From: Amaurobius ferox
Lineage: Eukaryota; Arthropoda; Arachnida; Araneae; Amaurobiidae
Assembly (NCBI GenBank): GCA_951213105.1
Contig: OX578147.1
Location: 123,023,142 to 123,087,141, forward strand
DNA length: 64,000 nucleotides
Direction: 5' to 3'
The notes beneath the pieces were generated by a model. That model searched no databases. It worked only from the letters and a program-made list of their open reading frames with translations, and was not told the origin of the DNA. A program made the translations under genes and the position numbers. Below are positions 12,060 through 22,279 of the stretch, in pieces (the stretch's first letter is position 1; the number at the start of each line of letters is the position of its first letter).

Positions 12060-12310
12060 GGATTAGAATAAAAATATTTTACATCTGCAACAAGAATATA
12101 AATAAAAATATAATCTTGCTATCATGGTTGATCCATTGTAGCAAGACATTGTAGATTTTCTACAAAAATTTTGCAACAAGATACAAATGCAAAATATCCT
12201 GCTATCATAATTGATCTACAGTAGAATAAGAAATAAGAGAATAATAATTACAATAAGAAATTCTACGTTTAAAACAAGAATACAAATACAAAAATGTACT
12301 GATAAGACTA
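12060..12310 (+). repeat. degenerate internal repeats
   Basis: The phrases (T)GCAACAAGA(A)TA(T/C)AAAT and CTATCAT(G/A)(G/A)TTGATC recur two to three times (12085, 12170 and 12265; 12120 and 12203), giving roughly 85-95 bp periodicity. No coding content. Confidence 0.45.
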
Positions 12311-12322
12311 GATCATCATCAA

Positions 12323-13705
12323 TTAAAGAACGCAACTTAAAGCACAATCAATAATAAACAACGTAAAACAATAAATAATAAGCAACGCAAACAGACGTAC
12401 GTTCCAGAAATCTTTAGATTTCCTTCTTTTACTCGACCAAACCTGGCTCTGAACACCGAAATAAGAGTAAACTATGCCGGCCAAACTGAAAATGGATAAA
12501 CAACAGAACCGAATGAGGTAGTGCCACCTAGTGTGAAAAAAAAGTGAAACGAGATAAAATATAAACAAAGTCATAAACACTTTTCAACTATGTTGTAAAG
12601 TGTTAAAAAGTAGGGAAAATGGACTTGAAAAGCAAACAAGCAATAGAAAACAAAAGACAGTAATCCTACGAAGCAGAAAAAGAGCTAAACAAAGAAGCAA
12701 ATAATTAGACTTGGTGATGCCATACCTCAGATAAATATGGTGTCATAGACAAATCCATTAACCAGATTATAAAGATTTTATTGGTAGTTAATTATATTCT
12801 ATTTTAATTTTTGTCATTAAATAATCGGAATCCCAGAACTAATGGATAAATAATGTAGACCCTCTAGTTTTATATTCAGTGTCTCCTCCTCGATATGAAC
12901 TTTAGATCCAGATCTGAAAGATAAGTGCTATGAGGTAAAGATAAAACGAAATTTGTGAAATCTCTAAAGTTATTTTAAACATTTCCTTTGAAACACATAA
13001 AACTAATATTTAAAACTAATTTTGAATCTCTTTTTATAATTAAAGTCAATTTTGAAAAAACCTCCATAATAAAAAGACAAGTATTTCTTCCCGCTTTACT
13101 AAGTTATTTCCATATTTCCTTCACATATTTTGAAGAAAACATATCAAAGTACCCAAGAATATAAAGTTCCGAGAGTTCTCTGAAAGTATTTCTACTTCTT
13201 CAAGGAAATTGGTTTTTCAAAGCAAAAAACAAATGTATTCATACCGACTTTTCAGTACGACTGCATTTCCTTTAAAGATCAAGTTTCAAAAGCAACATCG
13301 ATATTTCTATGTCGCATGATAATTCTACATTCAAAATATGTTCAAGACCTCTTATGAGTTGACAGTTGGTTGGGAAAACACTTGAACTGAAGTCATGATA
13401 ATTACCTACTTCGAGTACATCTATGGTCGTACTTCTAACCGGTTTACAATCTTAACACTGAATCTGCGCAAAATATTTTATAAGGTTGCAATATTTGCCT
13501 AAACATTAGTACATATATATATATTTTTGTAAACCTGAATCAAAACCTGGAATATGAGTTAATAGAAACAAATAAAAGAAACATGAAAGAAATTAAAAAT
13601 GTGAAACGTGAATGAAATGAGAAACATGAAATAAATATGAAAGAAACTAGCATAAAAACGCAGTATATTCTGAGTTAAAGATCGGGCTCAAATGTGTTTT
13701 AGTAA
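12323..13705. other. no supported gene
   Basis: A minus-strand frame at 12580-12323 (85 codons) is hydrophobic with two possible membrane stretches, but it has no recognisable family, no partner exon and sits in AT-rich DNA. I do not call it. The remainder shows nothing I can name. Confidence 0.35.
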
Positions 13706-14318
13706 TGTTACAACGTATCCTCTGGAATCATGAGTGTACTTTCAGGACACAAGAATGAGTCCAAAATTCCTGGATAACTAACACGTTTATTTATAAGCAC
13801 TAATAAGCGTAAACAGGAACAATATACAGCGAATAGCTCGACAACTATTTTATAAGCTCGCTAAACAACTGTCAGATACAATAAAATAGTAATTATTTGC
13901 TCAGCTAATTAACAAAATATCCGATACTTTTCTCACAACACTGACGTATCTCACAATTCAACTTAGCTCGTATCGCGTCAACTACTCTCCGACTGAGCGA
14001 TGACTCCTTTTATACACTCTCCGTAGAAACTTCCAGAAGAGGTTAGCTAGTACCTCCTAGAATATCAATTATTTTGAAAAAGTTCTAGTACATTCGAAAA
14101 GTATCTATGTTGGTGATACGTCGCTAAATCTGGCAACCCCACCCCGATATTTAATATATGGCAACCATATATTCAAGTAATAGGAATGGCTGCCTATAAA
14201 GGTGTTTTCTCCTTGAATAGATTAAAGGCCTTGAATAGAAGCATATATATTATTTGAATGTATATGAACTGTGTATTATTTGAATTGAGACACAGCGAAA
14301 CTTTTTACATATTCCTAA
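13706..14318 (+). mobile_element. old solo LTR, same family as 25495-26527
   Basis: Aligns end to end with the LTR at 25.5-26.5 kb. Shared landmarks, in order, are TGTTAC-A/G-A-TGTATCC, GACACAAGAATGAGTC, AACTCGTTTAT, ACAATATACAGCGAATAGCTC, CACTGACGTATCTCA, CTCCTTTTATA-ACTCTC, GTAGAAACTTCCAGAAG and GGAATGGCTGCCT. The copy ends near 14318 at TTCCTAACA, matching the other copy's TTCGTAACA end. No internal retrotransposon region is attached, and no target duplication is recognisable. CTCCTTTTATA-ACTC is a possible TATA-box region of the LTR promoter. Confidence 0.7.
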
Positions 14319-14421
14319 CAATTTATTGTATAATACCCAATGTCTACATATTCGTAACAATATATTGTATAATGCCCAATGTCTACATATTCGTAACAAT
14401 ATATTGTACAATACCCAATGT
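14305..14421 (+). repeat. 39-bp tandem repeat, three units
   Basis: Three head-to-tail units of exactly 39 bp start TACATATTCGTAACAATATA and end CCCAATGTC, with one to three differences between units. The first half of the unit equals the 3' terminus of the LTR just upstream plus its flank, so the array probably arose by slippage at the LTR/flank junction. Because 39 is a multiple of three, it produces a repeated YIFVTIYCI(M/I)PNV string in one frame, which I take to be fortuitous. Confidence 0.85.
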
Positions 14422-14425
14422 CAAC

Positions 14426-14800
14426 CTTTCAACCTGGATTCAAGAGATCAGGACGCTTTTAAAAGACATAACTCACAGAATCACTTTACAGTGGGTGCCT
14501 GCACATTGCGGAGTGCCAGGAAATAAAAAGCGAACTTCTTGTTCAAAAAGGATGCTAAGGTAGAGCAGATTCTCAAAGCCTATGACTTTTCATTCAATAC
14601 AACTGTACAGTAAAATGCTACACAAAAAAAAATTGAAGCAGAATCTCTGGAGGCATCTAAGGGAAAGTCATGGAGCGTCCTCAGCAAGAACATTTCTGTC
14701 ATTTCAGAGACACCATAACGAGAAGCAGTTGCCAGGTTCAGACTTCTGACTGGTCATGACTGTCTCAGGGCTCTCAAATCCGAAGTAAATGTGCTTTAGA
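14426..14800 (+). pseudogene. jockey/I-type LINE 3' fragment (RNase H end)
   Basis: Translation gives ITLQWVPAHCGVPGNKK, the last motif of the RNase H domain carried by I/jockey-like non-LTR retrotransposons of arthropods. A frame break follows, then AVARFRLLTGHDCLRA, the conserved region C-terminal to RNase H. One-base deletions and stops interrupt it. The 14640-14780 portion is closely similar to the minus-strand fragment at 29467-29760, so both come from one LINE family. No reverse transcriptase is present. Confidence 0.75.
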
Positions 14801-15640
14801 CCCTCATTTCAGCTTCTGATTCAATTCTTATCAGTTCTGTTGGAATTGATGTTGATGGTCCCGAGCCAGGCTCTAACTCAGGACCAAGAGCTTACAAGAC
14901 TGACATTATAAGGTTTGACCAAAAGCTAGCTTCCGATCCGATCGTATAATTTGGGTACCGATTTCTAGCATCAATGTTTTTGGCAGAGTCGGCTGATGCC
15001 ACACACTCCATCCCCTGGTGAGAAGCTTAGTCGAATTTTTGTAAGAAGGTGGGAGGAGGACTCCCAGAAAACCCCCGCCGCGTCCCTAGCCCGAAACTCA
15101 GTCTGGGACTGAAAATAAACTGGGACTGCCAGATAAAATATTGACTTTATGTAGAAAAATATAATCAGGGAATCTTTCCATAAATTGAATGGATATCTTC
15201 GCTTTACGAAATTTTTTAGTATCTATATAATATGCACTGACCTGACTAACAGAGTGAAGGAGGGAGGGATGATGTATCAAAATGATCGAGCACTTGCACT
15301 ATATCTAGAATCTTGGTTTTAGTATCTATCATTCGATCCGTTTCAGCTTTGAGACTAAAAAGAGACCATCTCAGCTTCAAGAAAACTTTGAAGTTTTAAA
15401 AACTCGAATTTGGTGTGACGGTGTAAAGGAATAATAAAAACACTCAAAATATCGAGCACTATTTTCATGCTTGAATCTGAAAGTATTTTGGACCTTCAGC
15501 AACGTTGCTAAAAACTTTTATTAAATGTGTAGATGCCACATTTAAAAATCATTAGCCTATTTGAAAGAGTGGAGAGCAGGTATAAATGGTTAATTTATAA
15601 TACACATACTGCCAATTATACCAATTCACATACTACTTAA
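14801..15640. other. no gene seen
   Basis: A less AT-rich patch around 14860-15110 holds CCCCGCCGCGTCCCTAGCCC near 15072 and no recognisable protein. It may be the rest of the LINE 3' region or another old element. Confidence 0.35.
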
Positions 15641-16390
15641 AGAGCATACATTTCTCAACAGATATTTTCAAACCTTTGATGCATACAACACGTACAAAAA
15701 AACAGGTCATAAGCCTTTTTTTTAACCTCAGTACTAATATTCCCCCAGTACTGCCCAAGGATTCTATCTTACTCATCATAATTAGCGGAACCCATACATC
15801 ATCATCCGCTCCCATAAATATCACAGAATCCTTGGAGACCATCTTAACAACATGTAACCTCCTGGACTTGCTCTTTATCATTAATCTCCCTTTTTTGCCG
15901 CCACTTTGTAGACTGTGGTACTTGAAACCGGAGATATTATTCTTAACGGCGGTAATGGACATTTTGTAAATGAGGTTCCCTCGGAATCTCTGCCTTTGAA
16001 AGTTCTTTATTAATTGATTTTTAGGAAATGGCTTTGTTTTAAGCCTGTGAAATATGCAAATGGTTCTTCTGGTGCTAATTGGAGGTCAAGCACATGATAG
16101 ATTGCCTATTGGTTTATTACAGTGAAATATTAAGAAAACTGGAACTGCTACTTTATGACAATTTGGTATTGGAGTGAAATATTGTCTCAGTCCTTCTAAT
16201 GCAGTGTTCCCCAAACTTTCAATATTCGAGTACCTCTTTTAATACATTTGTTTTACAAACGTGACCTCTTTCATGCATTAATAATCTATGTGTACCCTTT
16301 TGAGAAAAATTTAGGCTTTAAAATTGTGAAAAACGTGTGTACCATACCATATTAAAAAAAATGGGATGTGGACAGCACAAGACTTCCTCT
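15633..16390 (-). repeat. direct duplication, copy 1, with a conserved open frame
   Basis: Copy 1 of a block of about 740 bp repeated at 16565-17345. On the minus strand a frame stays open from about 16085 to 15633, roughly 150 codons without a required ATG; the first ATG is at 15962. It includes the strings HRLKTKPFPK, NLIYKMSI, SGGKKGRLMIKSKSRRLHVV and FMGADDDVWVPLI. Copy 2 keeps the same frame open with about 80-85 percent amino-acid identity. Both copies end downstream in a piece of the Helentron-like 5' end (GGATGTGGACAGCACAAGAC at 16365 here). Near 16200 the sequence CAGTGTTCCCCAAACTTT resembles a hAT end. I do not recognise the protein. It could be an old exon, a transposon fragment or chance. 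Confidence 0.6.
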
Positions 16391-16564
16391 GTATAAATAA
16401 GGTAACAATTTCCAAATAATACACATACTCTGTAGCTGACTTCCTATGAAAAAAGGGGTTTCCATTTCCTCGGAAAAGCAGTACTCTCTGCACATGGACC
16501 AATCTGACTTCTTGCTGACACGACACCAACCAACCAATACACGTATTACCAATCATAGTTTACT

Positions 16565-17345
16565 GCTTTGAGAGCATTCATTTTTCCATAGATCTTTTCA
16601 AACCTTTGTATGATGCATACAACATGTACAAAGAAACAGGTCATAAGACTTTTATTTTTTAACCTCAATACCAATATTCCCACAGTACCGTCCAAGGATT
16701 CTATCATAATTAGCGGAACCCATACATCATCTTCCGCTCCCATAAATATCACAGAATCCTTGAAGACCATCTTAACAACATGTAACCTCCTGGACTTGCT
16801 CTTCATCATTAATCTCCCTTTTTTGCCACCACTTTGTAGACTAAGGTACTTGAAACCGGAGATAGTATTCTTAACGGGGGTAATGGACACTTTGTAAATG
16901 AGGTTCTCCCAGAATCTCTGATTTTGAAAGTTCGTTATTAATGGAGTTTTAGGAAATGACTTTGTTTTAAGTCTGTGAAATATGCAAATGGTTCCTCTGG
17001 TGCTAATTGGGGGTCAAGACCGTGAAGGATTGCCTCTTGGTTTATTAGAGTGGGATATTAAGAAAACTGGAACTGCTGCTTTATGTCAATTTGATATTGG
17101 AGCAAAAAAATTGTCTCAGTCCTTCTAATGAAAGGGCTCCCCCAAACGATACATTTAATACATTTGTTTTATAAGTGTATCCTTTTTATATGCATTAATA
17201 TTCTCTGCGTACCCGTTTTAGAGATTTATCTTAGTAGTGTACACTTTCGAGAAAAATTTAGTGAAACATGTGTATACCATACCATATTTAAAAATATCGG
17301 ATGTTGGCAGCACAAGACCTCTCCTATATAGTGCAATGAATTTAC
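16565..17345 (-). repeat. direct duplication, copy 2, with a conserved open frame
   Basis: Second copy of the block at 15633-16390, offset by about 930 bp and about 88 percent identical. The minus-strand frame runs from about 17010 to 16546. Relative to copy 1 it carries a 9-bp deletion and a 3-bp insertion, which keep the frame, and a later 4-bp change near 16610, which alters the C-terminus. Substitutions in the frame are largely amino-acid changing, which argues against strong constraint. A Helentron-like 5' end (TCGGATGTTGGCAGCACAAG) lies at 17298. Confidence 0.6.
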
Positions 17346-17375
17346 TTCTTTCACAGTGAAAAAAAATGTATAACA
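17298..17375 (+). mobile_element. Helentron-like element, family A, 5' part of split copy
   Basis: TCGGATGTTGGCAGCACAAG, then CTATATAGTGCAATGAATTT and ACTTCTTTCACAGTGAAAAA, aligns to the first 75 bp of the intact copy at 33344. The rest of this copy resumes at about 19795, on the other side of the GC-rich element. The two pieces therefore look like one element split by an insertion. Confidence 0.5.
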
Positions 17376-18082
17376 TCCACGACACAATGTTTTAACATTG
17401 AATTGTACACTTGGCGCTTTTTTCGGATAACATCATGTAAAACTATTTCGAAGTATTCAATTAATTTCTATTTTACGCAACTCTAAATTAAGAATTATCA
17501 ATATTGATAGTATATCTCTCCATGTTAAAATAAAGTAACTGACGCTGTCTCCGCTGCTTGATAGATTTCGCATTTCTCTAGCTTTCTGTCACGTAGCGCA
17601 AACATACAAAACTACGCTATAACATACGCTATAACATACAAAAATATAACGCTACGCAAAAACATAACGCTATAACATACAAAAATATGAAATTTGGTAC
17701 ATTTGTAGAGAAATATTAGAGGAACACACTGATATAAACCGTTTTTCGATTTAAAATCCAGTTTAGGAAATATTTAATGTCAAAATCAAAGGACGAGTTT
17801 TTGAGCTGTGAGTTCGCGTCCTGGACTAGCAATAGCAAGAACTCAAATTTTGGGTTGCATGTACCTATTGAATTTTTGAAGGACGGAATTCTTTTCTTAA
17901 ATTTCGATTTAGTTAATGAGTTATTCAATTTTTATACAGTTTTTTATGCAAAATTTTCTTTTTTACGAAGATTTGAAACTATTGTTATGAACATTACAAT
18001 TTAAATATTATATTTCACAACAATTATATGTTTCATCGTTGTAAATCTCTCTATACTACTATGCGTAACACTATATTTTGTC

Positions 18083-18147
18083 ACTGTATTACGAACAAAC
18101 GGCAAAACATACAGTGATGAAATTTTGCCGTTTGTTCGTAATACAGT
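18083..18147. repeat. perfect hairpin, 25-bp arms
   Basis: ACTGTATTACGAACAAACGG-CAAAA (18083-18107) is exactly reverse-complemented at 18123-18147, with a 15-bp spacer. It sits at the boundary between the AT-rich and GC-rich modules of the surrounding element. Such a perfect inverted repeat implies recent origin or selection. Confidence 0.95.
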
Positions 18148-18786
18148 AAACAATCGTTCTTAAAAGCAGGCGCAACGACATAGATTGCGATACAGGCTCA
18201 ACGAGAGTCAGAAAGTAGGAGACGAAGCCTCCCAACTGACGAAATGAGTTTCGGCGTTGGCGAGTGTAGCGAGCTAGGAACTGAAGCTATAAGAAATTGT
18301 TCGCAAAACGAGTTAAGGTGAGTGTCAACTAATAAGGGATAGAAGTACCAGCGGATGTATCCCGCCTGCGGAGAGCTCTGATTAATGAGCGGCAGGAATG
18401 GATGGCGGAATCTTGGAGATTTTAGAGATTCAGTGAGCACAGGACACGTAGGCGGACGTATGCACCAGCCGGCGTAAAAGAGCAGCAAAGCGAACTCCAG
18501 GGCTGGAGAATGTCAGTTAACTAGGGAAAGTCACCAACAAGCGGATTAGGCCTGCATATCAAGCGACACTATAGTTCTCGAGGAGGGAGCTCAGAGAGAG
18601 GTAGCGAGAGGGAGGCAAAGCCTACCGACTCGCGTTTCGCGAGTGCTGTCGAGCGTAGCGAGCAAGTGGTGAAAGCATCAGCGAGCACACTACACGTAGG
18701 CGGTCGTGTGAGCCGACCAGGTTGAAATACCTTACGAAGAAAGTTCCAGAGCTGGTGAATGTCACTCAATAAGGGGTCGGTCCCCG

Positions 18787-19073
18787 GGCACGACAGCCCA
18801 GTAGTGAGCATCCGGGGATTGCACTCGGGCGACCAGAGTTCGATTCCTGCCACTGCCTAAACTGTCGCCGTGTTCAGGCGGAGTACGATCACGTTAAACA
18901 TGTGGGTCCATAAGTCCTTCCGAGAGGTTGATGGTAGGAGAAAGACGGTATGGTCCATGTGGATGCCTCCCCCACTGGGTTCCGGTCTAAACTGTATGGC
19001 ACTTCCCGGCCATCCAAACAGACACCTTACACCTTCGGGTAGGTCAGACGGTCTGGGTCTAAGAAAAAGAAGA
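18787..19073 (+). mobile_element. tRNA-derived SINE, copy 1
   Basis: Pol III-type SINE. The tRNA-like head has an A box around GACAGCCCAGTAGTGAGCAT and a B box AGTTCGATTCC near 18837. The body is shared with copies at 24617, 30599, 36324 and 36626 (ACGATCACGTTAAACATGTG, CCACTGGGTTCCGGTCTAAA), and it ends GGTCTGGGTCTAAGAAAAAGAAGAA. Near-matching flanks AGGGG(T)CGGTCCC/AGGGGCGGTCTCC are probably the target duplication. This copy is the most diverged in the head. Confidence 0.85.
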
Positions 19074-19794
19074 AGGGGCGGTCTCCAACGGGCGTATTAC
19101 TCCTACGTAGCATGCGACACTAAAATGCTCTCGAAGCAAGACAGGGCAGAGCCCAGCAGACATATTACGCCTGCCTCAACTTGCGTATTACGTCTGTGTA
19201 GCAGGTGGCACTAAAGAGCTCTCGAAGCGAGCAGGGGTTGGAGCATATTACGCATAATAGGCATATTACGCATCCGTAACAGATGGCACTAAAGTGCTTG
19301 CGAAGCGAACTCAGCGAGCGTTAGCGAGTAGGAGGCAAAGATTACCGACTAGCGAAGCGAGTTACCGACTAGCGAAGCGAGGTGCGAAGAGCTTAACAAG
19401 CAAGGAGTAAAATCGTCAGCTAGCACAGGTCACGTAGGTTGTCGTGTGAGCCGGGCGGATTGAAATAGCTCGCGAAACGAGTTCCAGGGTTGGTGAATGT
19501 CAATTAATAAGTGACAGTCCCCAAAAGGCGTATTACGCCTGCATAGTAGGCGGCACTAAAATACTTGCGAAGCGAGTTACGAGGTGTAGCGATCGTAGCG
19601 AGCGGCGCCCAATGGGCATATTACATCTGCCCCAACTGGCGTAATTACGCCTGCATAGCAGGTGGAACAAAAGTGCTTGCGAAGCGAGCATTAGCGAGTT
19701 GGAGGCGAAGCCCGCTGATTCGTGAAGCGAGATACGGGTGCTGTCGAGAATAGTGAGCAGGGGCGGAGCCCCCTATTATATTAAAATATTTTAA

Positions 19795-20613
19795 TAGTTA
19801 ATTCATCATTTTGGCGTCATTTTCATTAGTTTATCATCATCTTTGCTATTTTAAATATATTGTCGTCAATTTGGGTAGAAATATCGCCAGTTTGACGATA
19901 TTTCGCTACATTAGCTGAATTTATCACCATGCGGTGCAGACGAAAGAAGAAAAGAGCTTTTCCTTTAAATGATTATTAGCGAATTCAAAATACAAATTTA
20001 TTACCCAAGATATTTTCTCAAGTGAATGGAACGAATTACTTGTAAATTCACAATAATAATGTTAACAAATTTATCGCATAATATTACCTATGAAAAGGGA
20101 ACATGTTTCTCAATAGCTAATACATTTTTTATTTTATGCGATTTTTAATACATTTATTTGAAAATGTGCAATATCTCAAGAACGGTTCATACTAACCTTC
20201 TAAAGTGTATGTTATTCGTTTCGTAATGAAAAATTACGAAAGAAATGGTCATGTACTTAACATTATTGAAGTTTATAATTTTTTAATAAATGTTTCAAAA
20301 TTTTATTGAAAAATTCAAAAATCTGGAGATGCTCTGTACATTAAATTGTGTTTAAAATTAATGGGGTTGCAGTATTTGCAGAGTGTGATATTTGTAACAA
20401 ATTTCGTTCGAAATGCTCCATTTGTTCATGAGATATCGCATCCACAGACTCACAAACTAACGGGCACACATACACGCAGTCATCACCTCAAAACGTTCGA
20501 TTCGAGTTCGTAGATGCTTGAAGCGTACTCGTCCGTCGAAAACACGATTTTGAATCTTTCGACCTCGTCACAATACTTTCCTTATACATTATACTACGGT
20601 TATAGGGAAAGAA
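19795..20613 (+). mobile_element. Helentron-like element, family A, 3' part of split copy
   Basis: Collinear with 33480-34248: the TTGGCGTCATTTTCATT start, TTTGGCGA/GCCAGTTTG modules, AATGTGCAATATCTC-AGAACG, AACAAATTTCGTTCGAA, a CACACATACACGCAG tract, TCGTCCGTCGAAAAC and CAATACTTTCCTTATACATT. It ends in the ACTTTCC.../GGGAAAG stem-loop at 20576-20612. The 5' 75 bp lie at 17298. The GC-rich element separates the two parts. Confidence 0.55.
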
Positions 20614-21690
20614 ATAATGCATTCCAGAATACGTGTTCTAAATAAATAGAAAAAAAAATGTTATTTGAATAAAACATCTACCAACAATTTTTCTATCTGA
20701 ATATGTTTCAAAAAATATTTGTCGAATACAGATTCAGTAATGCTGGTTTTCCAATAATTTAAGATGAAAAAAAAAAGAAAAAAAGGGGGGAGGGGGAATA
20801 TTTAAAAAAAATGTAATGAAATCAATTAATAGTGTTCCAAATTTAATTAAAACTGAAGCACGCTTAAAATACTTCCGTAACAAATCTCTGACGCTGTTCA
20901 ATTTTATAAAATTCCATAATAAAAAGCAAGTATCGGCGTGAAACACTGTGTTTAATTAATGTTTAATCCTAAATTTAATTTTTTCTTACATATTTATATA
21001 CGAAAAGCACTGATTATTTTTTTTCGTAGGTGTAAACTTAGTATTCCATTTGCAAGTTTTTTCGAAAATATTTCTTTTCGAAAAAGTACAGGAAGTTGAA
21101 CTTAGTGTAATACATATTTTTTTGTAAAACTTCTTAACTCTTTTAAAAATATTCTGTTTCTAACATTAACTAAATGAGTGCACTTTTAAAGCAGTGCTTT
21201 TAAAGGGTTTTCTTTGTTCAATGCATTATGTTTGAAGACAGTGAAAGTTTTTCGCACAGTTTAATAATGCAAAGTGAGATTGTGCTAAAACGTTTAGATA
21301 ATTTTTCAACTGCATATTGCAATAAAATTTAGATTTTCTACATCTCTATACAAATTTCTAAAGTGTTATTAAAACATAATTTGTATTAAGTAACATTCAC
21401 TGTGCGTCTTCTATAGATAACCCACTGTTACTTTTATAATATTGTATAAAGAATTAGCAGACATTTATTGTATAAAAAATTAGCAGACATACCCAATGTT
21501 GCTCGGGAGCTAAAATGTGCGGACATTCTAAAAGCTTTAATTTTGCTTTTCAATGAAATTCCATTAAAATATATAATTTAATTCCCCGATAAAAAATTAA
21601 AAAGTGTAAGATTCTCTGCATACAAAATTATCTGCGCATGAAAATCTGATAATGAAACATCCTCTATCATATCACCAACCCCTTTACCTT
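20614..21690. other. no gene seen
   Basis: AT-rich DNA with homopolymer tracts (AAAAAAAAGAAAAAAAGGGGGG at about 20767). At 21485 ACCCAATGTTGCTCGGGAG recalls the TTGCCCGAGAT end of the family at 23345 but is short and diverged. Confidence 0.4.
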
Positions 21691-21695
21691 TGAAC

Positions 21696-21750
21696 ATTAT
21701 ATATATATATATATATACTCGTATATATATAAATGTGTGTGTGTGTTTAT
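21696..21750. repeat. compound (TA)n/(TG)n microsatellite
   Basis: TATATATA runs flank CTCG and are followed by TGTGTGTGTGTG. Simple sequence. Confidence 0.9.
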
Positions 21751-21924
21751 TCTTCAAGATAACGATGGTAATAAATGATGTGGATTGTTTCGTTTATACT
21801 ATCGTTTGCTACTCATTTATACTATCGTCGATACTATTATTATACAGTTGACTACTAAACAAAATACTGCTAAATAGAGGCCCCACAGCAAGTATATCAT
21901 ATCACTTTCTAATACACTCTATAA

Positions 21925-22275
21925 TTTGCTGATTATAGGTAATTTTAAGTGCTCTATGAAATCGAAGAGTCTGATCTCAACTAATTCGGAGTTACGAGGT
22001 TGTTCTATTCCGATATATAAATCAAAAGTTTTCCCGCCAATGAGTAAACTGCTTATCAGTGTGTATATTCGTGTTTATTCAAACAAGGAAATATCTGTTT
22101 CTTGCAGCGAATTGTCCCCATCATCGATTATTGTCCATATGACCCGAATACATTAAATGATCCTTAAACCGTGCCACACGTGCATTCTAAATAGAATTTT
22201 TAATACTGATCTAACGTTACACTCTTCGAATACAAATTTCGTTTCATCTTGAAATCACTAAAAGTCGTGGCCCAC
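21925..22275 (+). repeat. diverged segmental repeat, copy 1 of 3
   Basis: Shares an ordered set of phrases with 25205-25450 and 27715-27950: CCCGCCAATGA...TACTGCTAATCAGT, ATTCACGTTTAT, TGTTTCTTGCAGCG, AATGTCCC-ATC-ATCGATTATTG, ATGTGACCCGAAT, CAAGTGCATTCTAAAT and TTCGAATACAAATTTCGT. Identity is about 75-80 percent. No conserved frame. Confidence 0.65.
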
Positions 22276-22279
22276 GAGA

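Larger units (their letters stand above)
17500..19790 (-). mobile_element. GC-rich repetitive element of unknown class, copy 1
   Basis: Two joined modules. 17570-17935 (minus strand) is collinear with 47655-47940, sharing TTGCTATTG, GTCCAGGACG, GACATTAAATATTTC, AATC-AAAAAC-GTTTAT and TTTCTCTACAAATGTACCAA. 18150-19775 is far more GC-rich than its surroundings and is built from diverged tandem phrases such as GCGAAGCGAG, GAGCGTAGCGAGCAAGTGG, TCCAGGGCTGGTGAATGTCA, and TATTACGCCTGCATAGCAGG followed by TGGCACTAAAGTGCTTGCGAAGCGAG. It ends in a stem-loop GGGGCGGAGCCCC (19760-19772) followed by CTAT. A second copy at about 47230-48165 has the same module order on the plus strand, so this is a dispersed element and not a local oddity. 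The 3' hairpin plus CTA(T) recalls Helitron ends, but no Rep/helicase or TC start is confirmed. The element lies inside a Helentron-like copy and contains a SINE. Confidence 0.55.

Noticed and set aside
12323..12580. Small membrane protein on the minus strand
   Set aside because: Hydrophobicity is expected of T-rich frames in AT-rich DNA, and no supporting structure was found.
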